Shown in pieces: positions 44,257 through 51,909 of a stretch of 64,000 nt of DNA. Location of the stretch: contig CANMIX010000008.1 of NCBI GenBank assembly GCA_947497985.1, forward strand, positions 124,001 to 188,000, read 5' to 3'. The translations under genes were made by a program, and so were the position numbers. Source of the DNA: an uncultured Paracoccaceae bacterium (lineage in GTDB: Bacteria; Pseudomonadota; Alphaproteobacteria; Rhodobacterales; Rhodobacteraceae). Position 1 is the first letter of the stretch; each line of letters opens with the position of its first letter. The notes below the pieces were generated by a model. That model was not told where the DNA came from. It saw only the letters and a list, made by a program, of their open reading frames with translations, and made no database searches.

Positions 44257-45060
44257 ATGCGGTTCACGGTTGTTCTGTTGGTTTCTGTTTTTGCGCTTTT
44301 GTCGTGCGCTCAACCGGTTGTTAATCCAGCCCCCGGTGTTGGAATTGCCCCCACCGGAGCAGGGCAATCTGCACGATTGGTGACCTATCCGCGCTTCGGC
44401 GACAGTGACCCGGTCGAATGGGAACGCCGCAGCCCGCGCAGCTATCCGATCCACGGCATTGATGTGTCGCGCTGGCAGGGTGATATTGACTGGAAACGGG
44501 CGCGCCGCGCTGGCGTGTCATTTGCCTTTCTAAAAGCGACCGAGGGCGGCGATGTTCGCGATCCGCAATTCAAATCCCACTGGCGCAATGCGAAGCGGGC
44601 TGGCGTACGACGCGGTGCCTATCACTATTTCTATTTTTGCCGATCGGCTGCCGAGCAAGCCCGCTGGTTCATCCGCAATGTCCCGCGTGATGTAAACGCA
44701 TTACCACATGTGTTGGACATGGAATGGAACCATCAGTCGCGCACATGCCGCGCCCGTCCGTCCGGTACCAAAGTCCGGGCCGAGGCGCGCCGGTTCCTGA
44801 ACATATTGGAACGCCACTACGGCAAACGGCCGGTTATCTATACCACGGTCGATTTCTTCCGCGAGACCGGGATCGGCGATCTTCCGGACACAGAATTCTG
44901 GCTGAGATCAGTGGCAGGCCACCCGAGCCAAGTTTATCCGGGGCAACGGTGGACCTTTTGGCAATATACCGGCACCGGGCAGGTGCCCGGGATTGTCGGA
45001 AATGTCGACATCAACGCCTTTGCAGGCACACCAGACCAGTGGCGGCAGTGGGGGAATTGA
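44257..45060 (+). CDS. Glycoside hydrolase family 25 (lysozyme-like) lipoprotein
   Basis: The start at 44257 (MRFTVVLLVSVFALLSCAQP) gives a lipoprotein signal with lipobox LLSC; the track TTG start is 11 residues upstream. The 267-residue product has the GH25 barrel: IHGIDVSRWQGDIDW, FAFLKATEG, GAYHYFYFC, HVLDMEWN and WTFWQYTGTGQVPGI. It should cleave the muramic acid-glucosamine bond of peptidoglycan, acting from the membrane in the periplasm. Roles in remodelling or competition are open. Confidence 0.9.
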   Translation: MRFTVVLLVSVFALLSCAQPVVNPAPGVGIAPTGAGQSARLVTYPRFGDSDPVEWERRSPRSYPIHGIDVSRWQGDIDWKRARRAGVSFAFLKATEGGDVRDPQFKSHWRNAKRAGVRRGAYHYFYFCRSAAEQARWFIRNVPRDVNALPHVLDMEWNHQSRTCRARPSGTKVRAEARRFLNILERHYGKRPVIYTTVDFFRETGIGDLPDTEFWLRSVAGHPSQVYPGQRWTFWQYTGTGQVPGIVGNVDINAFAGTPDQWRQWGN

Positions 45061-45076
45061 CGGCGAGACTGACGCT

Positions 45077-46033
45077 TTAGCGCCAGTCAAAGAACCCGTC
45101 ACCCGCCCGGGCGAGCAAGTCTTGCGCCATTGCTTTGCCAAGAGCTGCGGCATCCGACACATCACCTGTGAGCGTGGCGTCGATTGCTTCGGACCCGTCG
45201 GGGCGCAGCACTTGGCCGCGCAAAGATAGCGTAGCGCCCTCCACCGTTGCCAGTCCTGCAATCGGAGTCTCACACGACCCGTCCAAACCTGCCAAAAGCG
45301 TACGTTCTGCTGCCATGCGCTGGGCGGTCTCTTGGTGGTGGATGGCCTCCAGCAGCGCTGCGGCACGTGAATCATTCTGGCGGCGCTCAATCCCGATTGC
45401 ACCTTGGGCGATGGCGGGCAACATGTCGTCGACCTCTACCGGTGTGGCGGGGACGTCTTCCATCGCCAACCGGTTCAGGCCGGCCTGGGCCAGGAAGGTA
45501 CAACTGGCGACACCGTCGGCCAGCTTTTTCAGACGGGTTTGGACGTTGCCGCGGAATTCAACAACCTTGAGGTCCGCCCTTTTGTTGAGCAGTTGCGCCC
45601 GTCGACGCAGCGATGATGTCCCAACCACCGCGCCCTCCGGCAGATCGGCAATTGCGGCGAAACTGGGGGACACAAAGGCATCGCGCACATCTTCACGCGG
45701 CAGAAATACATCCAGGATCAAGCCCTGTGGTTGCTCAACCGGCATGTCTTTGGACGAGTGCACCGCGATGTCGATGTCACCGGCCAGCATGGCCTCTTCG
45801 ATTTCTTTAGTGAACAGACCCTTGTTGCCAATCTCTTTCAGCGGACGGTCCGCATCAATCATGGCGCGATTGTCACCGGTGGTTTTGATCACCACCACTT
45901 CAAAGCCACCTTCTGGCAGGTCAAACGCTGCCATCAAACGCGCCCGCGTCTCATACGCCTGGGCCAGCGCCAAGGGCGAGCCACGGGTGCCGATTTTCAG
46001 GGGTGAAGCGGGGGAGGGCAGGGTCAGTGTCAT
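45077..46033 (-). CDS. hemC: Porphobilinogen deaminase (hydroxymethylbilane synthase)
   Basis: I start at the Met at 46033 (MTLTLPSPASPLKIGTRGSPLALAQA), since the 12 extra residues of the track ORF are not conserved. The 318-residue protein has VHSSKDMPVEQP, VGTSSLRRRAQL and the cofactor-binding Cys in LDGSCETPIAG. It joins four porphobilinogen units into hydroxymethylbilane. It is divergent from hemE. Confidence 0.96.
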   Translation of the reverse strand: MTLTLPSPASPLKIGTRGSPLALAQAYETRARLMAAFDLPEGGFEVVVIKTTGDNRAMIDADRPLKEIGNKGLFTKEIEEAMLAGDIDIAVHSSKDMPVEQPQGLILDVFLPREDVRDAFVSPSFAAIADLPEGAVVGTSSLRRRAQLLNKRADLKVVEFRGNVQTRLKKLADGVASCTFLAQAGLNRLAMEDVPATPVEVDDMLPAIAQGAIGIERRQNDSRAAALLEAIHHQETAQRMAAERTLLAGLDGSCETPIAGLATVEGATLSLRGQVLRPDGSEAIDATLTGDVSDAAALGKAMAQDLLARAGDGFFDWR

Positions 46034-46083
46034 GACAAAAGCAATAATCGCGGCGATTTGCCATGGCAAGCGCCCGTCCTGCT

Positions 46084-46122
46084 CCCCTTGACAATTTGCC
46101 GCTGACAGCGGACCTCAAGGGG
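46084..46122. repeat. Nested inverted repeats in the hemC-hemE intergenic region
   Basis: Outer arms CCCCTTGA (46084-46091) and TCAAGGGG (46115-46122) enclose an inner CCGCT-GAC-AGCGG. The element sits 22 bases before the hemE ATG in the 111-base region shared with hemC. It might be an operator or an mRNA leader hairpin. Confidence 0.6.
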
Positions 46123-46144
46123 ACGCGAAAGTGAGGAAGTTCCG

Positions 46145-47194
46145 ATGGCCGAACAAAAGATACTGCTCCGCGCCTTGGCAGGCGAAACCCAAGCGGTGCC
46201 ACCAATCTGGATGATGCGGCAAGCTGGGCGCTATTTGCCAGAGTATAAAGCAACCCGTGCTCAGGCCGGGGATTTCCTGTCGTTGTGCTACAACCCGGAT
46301 CTTGCCGCCGAAGTGACATTGCAGCCAATCCGCCGTTACGGGTTTGATGCGGCGATCCTGTTTGCGGATATTTTGCTGATCCCGCAGGCTCTGGGTGCGG
46401 ATCTTTGGTTTGTGACCGGCGAAGGTCCACGTCTGTCAACGCTGACTTCGCAAGCGGACTTCGACAAGCTTGGCAGTGTCGACAACATCCACGAGACGCT
46501 GAACCCGATCTATGAGACCGTTAAGATCCTGTCGCGTGAACTGCCATCCGAAACCACGTTGATTGGTTTCGCAGGGGCGCCGTGGACCGTTGCGACCTAT
46601 ATGATTGCAGGTCGCGGGACACCCGACCAAGGCCCGGCGCATGCGTTGATGCAGGAAAACCCGGCGGTGTTTGAAGCGTTGCTTGCACGGATCACCGCTG
46701 CCACAATCGAATATCTGTCGATGCAGATCGACGCCGGGGCTGAAGTTGTCAAAATCTTCGACAGCTGGGCCGGGTCGCTCAAGGGCGATACCTTCCAGAA
46801 ATACGCGCTGGAGCCCTGCCGCCAGATCGCAGCAGCGTTGAAAGAACGCCATCCTGATGTGCCAATCATTGGCTTCCCACGCGAAGCGGGTGAGAAATAC
46901 GTCGGCTTTGCCAAGGCCACAGGCGTGGATTGTGTCGCGCTCGACAATTCGGTGGATCCGGAATGGGCCGCCGCGCATGTTCAAGTTGATGGTTGTGTTC
47001 AAGGCAACCTTGCCTCGCGCCACATGGTGACCGGTGGGCAAGAATTGGTGGACGATACGCGGCGCATCGTGCGTGCATTTGGTAAAGGGGCACATATCTT
47101 TAATCTGGGTCACGGGATTACACCGGATGCGGATCCAGACAATGTGCAGTTGATGATCGACACAGTTCGCGAAACTGTGGCCGCAGCGGAGTAG
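46145..47194 (+). CDS. hemE: Uroporphyrinogen decarboxylase
   Basis: The 349-residue protein has the two family signatures, [16 protein letters not shown] near the N-terminus and [14 protein letters not shown] near residue 140, plus IIGFPREAG. It converts uroporphyrinogen III to coproporphyrinogen III, the substrate of HemF and HemN. GAGG lies nine bases before the ATG. It is the third tetrapyrrole gene within 4 kb. Confidence 0.97.
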   Translation: MAEQKILLRALAGETQAVPPIWMMRQAGRYLPEYKATRAQAGDFLSLCYNPDLAAEVTLQPIRRYGFDAAILFADILLIPQALGADLWFVTGEGPRLSTLTSQADFDKLGSVDNIHETLNPIYETVKILSRELPSETTLIGFAGAPWTVATYMIAGRGTPDQGPAHALMQENPAVFEALLARITAATIEYLSMQIDAGAEVVKIFDSWAGSLKGDTFQKYALEPCRQIAAALKERHPDVPIIGFPREAGEKYVGFAKATGVDCVALDNSVDPEWAAAHVQVDGCVQGNLASRHMVTGGQELVDDTRRIVRAFGKGAHIFNLGHGITPDADPDNVQLMIDTVRETVAAAE

Positions 47195-47200
47195 TTGACA

Positions 47201-47374
47201 ATGGACTACGGAAAATCAGGTGCCCCGAAACTGGGTGGGAACAGACCTCGCCATAACAGTCAGGACGCAAAAGGTGCGCCCAAGGGGCTAAAAGCTGGCA
47301 ACGACAAAAAGGCAACGCTTTTGAAGCGGATGCAGGCCGCCGCAGCTCGAAATTCGGTAGCAAAACCCAAGTAA
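47201..47374 (+). CDS. Small basic hypothetical protein, 57 residues
   Basis: Too short for the track. It starts six bases after the hemE stop and reads MDYGKSGAPKLGGNRPRHNSQ, then a Lys-rich stretch and ends NSVAKPK. It is strongly basic and low in hydrophobic residues, and a CGGAG lies nine bases upstream. I do not recognise a family. Position and composition make it a likely real gene co-transcribed with hemE. Confidence 0.5.
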   Translation: MDYGKSGAPKLGGNRPRHNSQDAKGAPKGLKAGNDKKATLLKRMQAAAARNSVAKPK

Positions 47375-47490
47375 GTGTTTGCGCTCGTGGGTGTTTCTCA
47401 CAACGGTGCAAGGCGGTGGTCCTCGAGGCGGTCACCGCGTGTAACTTGTCCCGGAATGTGACATCGGAACATGGAAGGTCAGTCCTGAAA

Positions 47491-47510
47491 TGCAATCCTG
47501 CAGGATTGCA
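47491..47510. repeat. 20-bp perfect palindrome upstream of the ABC exporter genes
   Basis: TGCAATCCTGCAGGATTGCA is a perfect 20-bp palindrome in the 222-base gap before the ABC ATPase gene, 87 bases before its ATG. Another pair, CTGCGCG/CGCGCAG, follows at 47518-47546. A dimeric regulator could bind the palindrome. Confidence 0.7.
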
Positions 47511-47596
47511 CAGATAACTGCGCGATCAGGCCTGTGGTGCGCGCAGTCACAAGTGGATAGGGTCACCGCGATCAAACATTTGTGAACGGAGGCCAC

Positions 47597-48532
47597 ATGC
47601 CTGCCATCCTCTCCATCAGAGATGTGCGCAAAGCCTATGAAAACGGCTTTGAAGCGCTCAAACGTGTGAACCTGGAAATTGAACAGGGTGAAATCCTTGC
47701 GCTTCTAGGACCCAATGGCGCCGGGAAGACCACACTTATTTCAACTATTTGCGGCATTACTTTGCCAACCGAAGGTCAAATCACGGTTGGCGGATTTGAT
47801 ACACAGGCGGACTTTCGGTCTGCGCGAAACCTCATTGGCTTGGTTCCGCAAGAAATCAATCTGGAACCTTTTGAGACGGTGCTGAACACGGTGCGTTTCT
47901 CACGAGGGTTGTTTGGGAAACCACGCAATGACGCGCTGATCGAAGATATCCTGAAGAAACTATCACTTTGGGATAAACGCCAGGCGCGGATCAGTGAATT
48001 GTCCGGCGGTATGAAACGCCGGGTGCTGATCGCCAAAGCGTTGAGCCATGAACCAAAGGTGCTGTTTTTGGATGAACCCACCGCTGGGGTTGATGTCGAG
48101 CTGCGCAAGGACATGTGGGAGGTTGTTGCCGAGTTGAAGGCCGCAGGTGTCACCATCATCCTAACCACCCACTACATCGAAGAAGCCGAAGCTATTGCAG
48201 ACCGTATCGGTGTCATCCGACGAGGCGAGATCTTGTTGGTGGAAGACAAGCAGACCTTGATGGCGCAGATGGGGCAAAAGATACTGGAGGTGCAATTGAC
48301 CGGGCCGGTGACCGAGGTCCCTGCGTCGCTTGCCGCTTATGATCTGAGCCTCGGAGACGACGGGAGATCGTTGGTCTACAGCTATGACACCCAAGGAGAA
48401 CGCACCGGGATCACAGCCCTGCTGAATGCCATCGCGCAGGCAGGTTTGGTCCTGGCAGACGTGCAGACACGACAAAGCAGTCTCGAAGAAATTTTTGTCG
48501 GGCTGGTCCAAGAAGAGGAGAAAGTGGCATGA
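47597..48532 (+). CDS. ABC-2 type exporter ATP-binding protein
   Basis: The start at 47597 has GGAGG four bases upstream. The 311-residue protein has Walker [11 protein letters not shown]-loop VPQEIN, signature LSGGMKRR, Walker [11 protein letters not shown] and the switch His in [16 protein letters not shown]. The long C-terminal tail is typical of the CcmA/NodI-like exporter subfamily. It overlaps the permease gene by four bases. The cargo is unknown. Confidence 0.93.
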   Translation: MPAILSIRDVRKAYENGFEALKRVNLEIEQGEILALLGPNGAGKTTLISTICGITLPTEGQITVGGFDTQADFRSARNLIGLVPQEINLEPFETVLNTVRFSRGLFGKPRNDALIEDILKKLSLWDKRQARISELSGGMKRRVLIAKALSHEPKVLFLDEPTAGVDVELRKDMWEVVAELKAAGVTIILTTHYIEEAEAIADRIGVIRRGEILLVEDKQTLMAQMGQKILEVQLTGPVTEVPASLAAYDLSLGDDGRSLVYSYDTQGERTGITALLNAIAQAGLVLADVQTRQSSLEEIFVGLVQEEEKVA

Positions 48533-49290
48533 ATTGGCACGGTGTACTTGCGATTTATCGCTTTGAAATGGCTCGGTTCTGGCGCACGCTTTTGCAAAGC
48601 TTTCTGTCACCGGTTCTGTCGACGTCGCTCTATTTTGTGGTGTTTGGATCAGCCATTGGCAGCCGAATCCAAGAGGTCGAGGGGATCCAATATGGCGCCT
48701 TTATTGTGCCCGGGCTGATCATGCTAAGCGTGATGACGCAAGGCATCTCGAACGCGTCCTTTGGGATCTATTTTCCGAAGTTTCTGGGCACGATTTATGA
48801 GCTGCTGTCCGCGCCGGTGGATCACCGCGAGATCGTTCTGGGCTATGTGGGAGCGGCCGCGACCAAATCCATGTTTATCGGGGTTGTGATTCTGGCAACG
48901 GCGGCCTTGTTCGTGGATCTGCCGGTTGCCCATCCGGGCGCGATGATCCTATTTATGGTGCTGACCAGCCTCAGTTTTGCGTTGATGGGCTTTATCATTG
49001 GGATCTGGGCACGCAGTTTTGAGCAGCTTCAATTGGTTCCACTGCTGGTGGTCACGCCCTTAGTCTTCTTGGGAGGTGCGTTTTACTCCATATCGATGCT
49101 GCCGCCGATCTGGCAAAGCGTGACGTTGTTTAACCCAGTGGTCTATTTGATTTCGGGGTTTCGCTGGTCGTTCTTTGGCGCGGCGGATGTGCCGGTTCTG
49201 TTCAGTCTGATCGCGATCAGCGGCTTTACTGTGCTGTGCCTTGCAGTGATTGCCTGGATCTTCAAATCAGGCTGGCGGATCCGGTCCTAA
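48529..49290 (+). CDS. ABC-2 type exporter permease
   Basis: The 253-residue protein has six hydrophobic segments and the ABC-2 layout ([32 protein letters not shown] at the start and [20 protein letters not shown] near residue 180). It forms the pore with the upstream ATPase. Similar pairs in other bacteria export drugs or polysaccharide-linked substrates; nothing here specifies which. Confidence 0.92.
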   Translation: MNWHGVLAIYRFEMARFWRTLLQSFLSPVLSTSLYFVVFGSAIGSRIQEVEGIQYGAFIVPGLIMLSVMTQGISNASFGIYFPKFLGTIYELLSAPVDHREIVLGYVGAAATKSMFIGVVILATAALFVDLPVAHPGAMILFMVLTSLSFALMGFIIGIWARSFEQLQLVPLLVVTPLVFLGGAFYSISMLPPIWQSVTLFNPVVYLISGFRWSFFGAADVPVLFSLIAISGFTVLCLAVIAWIFKSGWRIRS

Positions 49291-49310
49291 TCTGTTGTCG
49301 CATCGATCAG

Positions 49311-49394
49311 ACCGGGCGGCGTGTTCTCCCGCCCGGTTTACACAGCTCAAGAGCTGCAAAACCCGTTGGGCTTAGCGCCGTGCTGACGCACGGC
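49311..49394. repeat. Three consecutive hairpins after the ABC permease gene
   Basis: ACCGGGCG/CGCCCGGT (49311-49337), CAGCTC-AA-GAGCTG (49343-49356) and GCCGTG-CTGACG-CACGGC (49377-49394) follow one another in the 260-base gap before the S49 peptidase. None has a good T-run. The first may help end the exporter transcript. Confidence 0.6.
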
Positions 49395-49550
49395 GGAGCA
49401 ATGGGCGCAATCGGTGCTACAACCGAAGGACGTGATTTGTGGGCCAAGCGTTGCAGGAATGTCCCGCCATGTCAGGCAATTTACGAAACTGGTGAGTTTT
49501 GATCCTGTCGTAGCCTTGTTTCATGGGGCCGGGCTGTCTACATCGGCCCA

Positions 49551-50348
49551 ATGAGATTGAAGCTGCCTTTCAAAAAGAAGCCCCCATTGGTGGCTGTTGT
49601 TCGTCTGTCTGGCGCCATTGGCGGCGCAGGACGGGGCACGTTGAACGATGCGAGCCTGGCCGGTGTCTTGGAAAAAGCCTTTCGCAAAGGCAAGCCCAAG
49701 GCCGTCGCGTTGCAAATCAATTCACCTGGTGGATCTCCAGTCCAAAGTTCACTGATTGGGGCGCGCATACGGCGTCTTTCTGAAGAACTGGACGTTCCGG
49801 TTTATGCTTTCGTCGAAGATGTTGCGGCATCAGGCGGGTATTGGCTGGCGGCGGCAGCGGATGAAATCTGGGCTGATGAGGCTTCGGTTGTCGGTTCCAT
49901 TGGCGTGATCTCGGCCGGATTTGGCGCACATGTTTTCCTGGCGCGCCAGGGCATCGAACGCCGGGTTCATACCGCCGGGAAAAGCAAGTCCATGATGGAT
50001 CCGTTCCGCCCGGAAAAAGAAGAGGACGTCGCCCGGCTCAAGAGCCTGTTGGATGACATTCACACCACATTCATCGACCACGTCAAAACCCGCCGGGGCG
50101 ATAAGCTTGCACCGGGCGCAGATCTGTTTACCGGCGAAGTTTGGCTGGCAAAACGCGCCAAGGATTTGGGGTTGATTGATGGTATCGGCCATCTGAAACC
50201 TCAGATGCAGGAACGTTTTGGGAAGAAGACCCGGTTTCGCGTGCACGGTATCCGCCGACCATTACTCAGTCGCCTTGGCATGCGGGTGGTTGAGGATGCG
50301 CTGACCCAGATCGAGGAGCGCGCGTCATTTGCGCGTTTCGGCCTCTGA
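49551..50348 (+). CDS. S49-family serine peptidase (SppA/SohB-like)
   Basis: The 265-residue protein has the ClpP-like S49 fold: VAVVRLSGAIG, LQINSPGGSPVQSSLI, the nucleophile region VAASGGYWLAAAADEIWADEASVVGSIGVI, and a C-terminal helical part. The N-terminus is basic (MRLKLPFKKKPPL) and lacks a membrane anchor, so it is shorter than classical SppA. It may digest signal peptides or small membrane proteins at the cytoplasmic face. Confidence 0.9.
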   Translation: MRLKLPFKKKPPLVAVVRLSGAIGGAGRGTLNDASLAGVLEKAFRKGKPKAVALQINSPGGSPVQSSLIGARIRRLSEELDVPVYAFVEDVAASGGYWLAAAADEIWADEASVVGSIGVISAGFGAHVFLARQGIERRVHTAGKSKSMMDPFRPEKEEDVARLKSLLDDIHTTFIDHVKTRRGDKLAPGADLFTGEVWLAKRAKDLGLIDGIGHLKPQMQERFGKKTRFRVHGIRRPLLSRLGMRVVEDALTQIEERASFARFGL

Positions 50349-50349
50349 G

Positions 50350-50523
50350 GTGCTGTCAAAGATTGTCGCCCTCTTTTTGGTTGTCATGGCCGGTCTTGCC
50401 ATGTTCGGAAAACTGCGTCTTCCGGGCAAAGGCAAGCTGTCATCGACGCGTTGTTCACAATGTGGGCGGTTTAAAATAGGCAAAGGCCCCTGCGGCTGTA
50501 AAGATGGAGGACGTGGCACATGA
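50350..50523 (+). CDS. Small membrane protein with a zinc-ribbon tail
   Basis: I use the GTG at 50350, just after the peptidase stop, rather than the TTG at 50329 inside it. The 57-residue product has a membrane helix (IVALFLVVMAGLAMFGKL) and a CSQCGRFKIGKGPCGCKDG tail with two CxxC-like pairs able to bind zinc. No family is recognised with certainty. Its stop overlaps the next ATG (ATGA), so it is coupled with the antiporter gene. Confidence 0.7.
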   Translation: MLSKIVALFLVVMAGLAMFGKLRLPGKGKLSSTRCSQCGRFKIGKGPCGCKDGGRGT

Positions 50524-51464
50524 TGCCATGGCTTTACTCGGCCCTGGGGCTGATCATCCTGCTTCTGGCGGGGGATGCGCTGGTGCGTGGTGCGGTGAAT
50601 TTGAGCCTGCGCGTTGGGGTTCCGGCCTTGATAGTGAGCCTGACCATCGTGGCTTTTGGTACCTCAGCTCCTGAGTTGCTGATTGCAATTTCGGCTATTC
50701 ATGACAACGCGCCAGGCATCGCCTTGGGCAACGTCGTGGGATCAAACACGGCCAATGTGTTGCTGGTCCTGGGCTTGCCTGCCATTTTTGCGGGGCTGCA
50801 CACCAGCGAATGCGACACACGCAAAAATTATCTGTTGATGATTGGCGCGTCTGTCCTGTTTATCGCGCTTGCCTTCTTGGGCGAGTTCACGATCTTCTCT
50901 GGGGTCATCCTTTTGGCGACCTTGGCCGTGATCTTGTTCATGGCTGCACGTGACGCACATAAACACCGAAAAAATGGTGAGGCTGACGATCTCGAAGAGC
51001 TGGAGGAAGCAGATCCCAATATGCCGTCTTGGCGTATCGGAGTGTATCTCATGCTCGGGCTGGTCGGCCTACCCTTAGGGGCCGATCTTCTGGTCGATAA
51101 CGCCACAGTGATCGCACGAACTTACGGAATTAGCGAAACCGTAATCGGCCTGACATTGGTTGCAATTGGGACCTCTCTTCCTGAGCTGGCGACGACCGTT
51201 ATGGCCGCTGTGCGGCGTCAGGCGGACGTAGCGCTCGGGAATGTTATTGGCTCGAACATGTTCAATCTTCTGGCCATCATTGGCATCACGACATTTGTCG
51301 GAAAGATCCCGGTTGATCCAGAATTCCTGCGATTTGATCTGTGGGTCATGCTGGCGGCATCGTTGATCTTGGTGCCGTTTGTTTTCATGAAACGCGACAT
51401 TACACGCCCCTGGGGCTTTGTGCTGAGCGGGCTTTACGTGCTCTATATGGTGGCGCTTCTCTGA
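50520..51464 (+). CDS. Calcium/sodium antiporter (CaCA family, YrbG type)
   Basis: The 314-residue protein has two homologous halves of membrane helices, each with the alpha-repeat: FGTSAPELLIAI ... GNVVGSNTANVLLVLG and IGTSLPELATTV ... GNVIGSNMFNLLAIIG. The acidic stretch EADDLEELEEADPN in the middle loop may sense cations. It exchanges Ca2+ for Na+ or H+ across the inner membrane. It ends the operon with the peptidase and zinc-ribbon genes. Confidence 0.93.
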   Translation: MMPWLYSALGLIILLLAGDALVRGAVNLSLRVGVPALIVSLTIVAFGTSAPELLIAISAIHDNAPGIALGNVVGSNTANVLLVLGLPAIFAGLHTSECDTRKNYLLMIGASVLFIALAFLGEFTIFSGVILLATLAVILFMAARDAHKHRKNGEADDLEELEEADPNMPSWRIGVYLMLGLVGLPLGADLLVDNATVIARTYGISETVIGLTLVAIGTSLPELATTVMAAVRRQADVALGNVIGSNMFNLLAIIGITTFVGKIPVDPEFLRFDLWVMLAASLILVPFVFMKRDITRPWGFVLSGLYVLYMVALL

Positions 51465-51480
51465 TCACAGAAACCAGCTG

Positions 51481-51522
51481 ATGAAATTTGGCACACGAAT
51501 TTCTTCGTGGTCCAAATTTCAT
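51481..51522. repeat. Long hairpin after the antiporter gene
   Basis: Arms ATGAAATTTGG (51481-51491) and CCAAATTTCAT (51512-51522) enclose CACGAA-TTTC-TTCGTG, so the structure has 17 paired positions with one 2x2 mismatch. It begins 17 bases after the antiporter stop. It is a likely 3' end structure although no T-run follows. Confidence 0.75.
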
Positions 51523-51608
51523 TCAAAAACCGATATATATCATGCGGATGTCGGGTTTAAACCTGCGCAGACACAGCGAAAAGTGCCGTGGCGAACCCAG
51601 TGAAACTG

Positions 51609-51623
51609 TTAAGAAACCCTTAA
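51609..51623. promoter_or_regulatory. CtrA-type binding site (TTAA-N7-TTAA)
   Basis: TTAAGAAACCCTTAA, followed by C, is a perfect match to the CtrA full-site consensus TTAA-N7-TTAAC. It is 287 bases before the uvrC ATG. CtrA in Rhodobacterales controls motility, gene-transfer-agent and some repair genes, so regulation of uvrC or an unseen small gene is possible. Confidence 0.5.
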
Positions 51624-51909
51624 CCCGCAGCCCAAGTGTACACATTTCACAGTTGCGTAATTTGCGTGTTACAAAAAGATCAAGTTTCCCAAAGGTTTGC
51701 GTTGGAACTAAAAAAACTCCTTTGAAAATAGACGTTTGCAAATGTGATTAAAATTTAGGCAAATCTCCAAAACCTCTCTTAAATAAGGGAAAATGCTGGA
51801 TAGCCAGAAGATATCACCAGACTTATCCCCAGCTTTGGTGGACTTGTTTCGTCTTGCTTTCCACGACGGATCATTGCAGCGGCGGCTTGGGGATTCTAAG
51901 ACTGGCAAT

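Larger units (their letters stand above)
51465..51909. other. Long AT-rich intergenic region upstream of uvrC
   Basis: About 445 bases, low in GC toward uvrC, without a convincing gene; the track ORFs 51488-51751 and 51523-51741 have no recognisable product. It contains a strong hairpin at 51481-51522 and a CtrA-type site at 51609-51623. The uvrC promoter must lie here. Confidence 0.6.

Noticed and set aside
49400-49502. 34-residue ORF beginning ATGGGCGCAATC
   Set aside because: A GGAG lies close to the ATG, but the spacing is too short and nothing supports the product.
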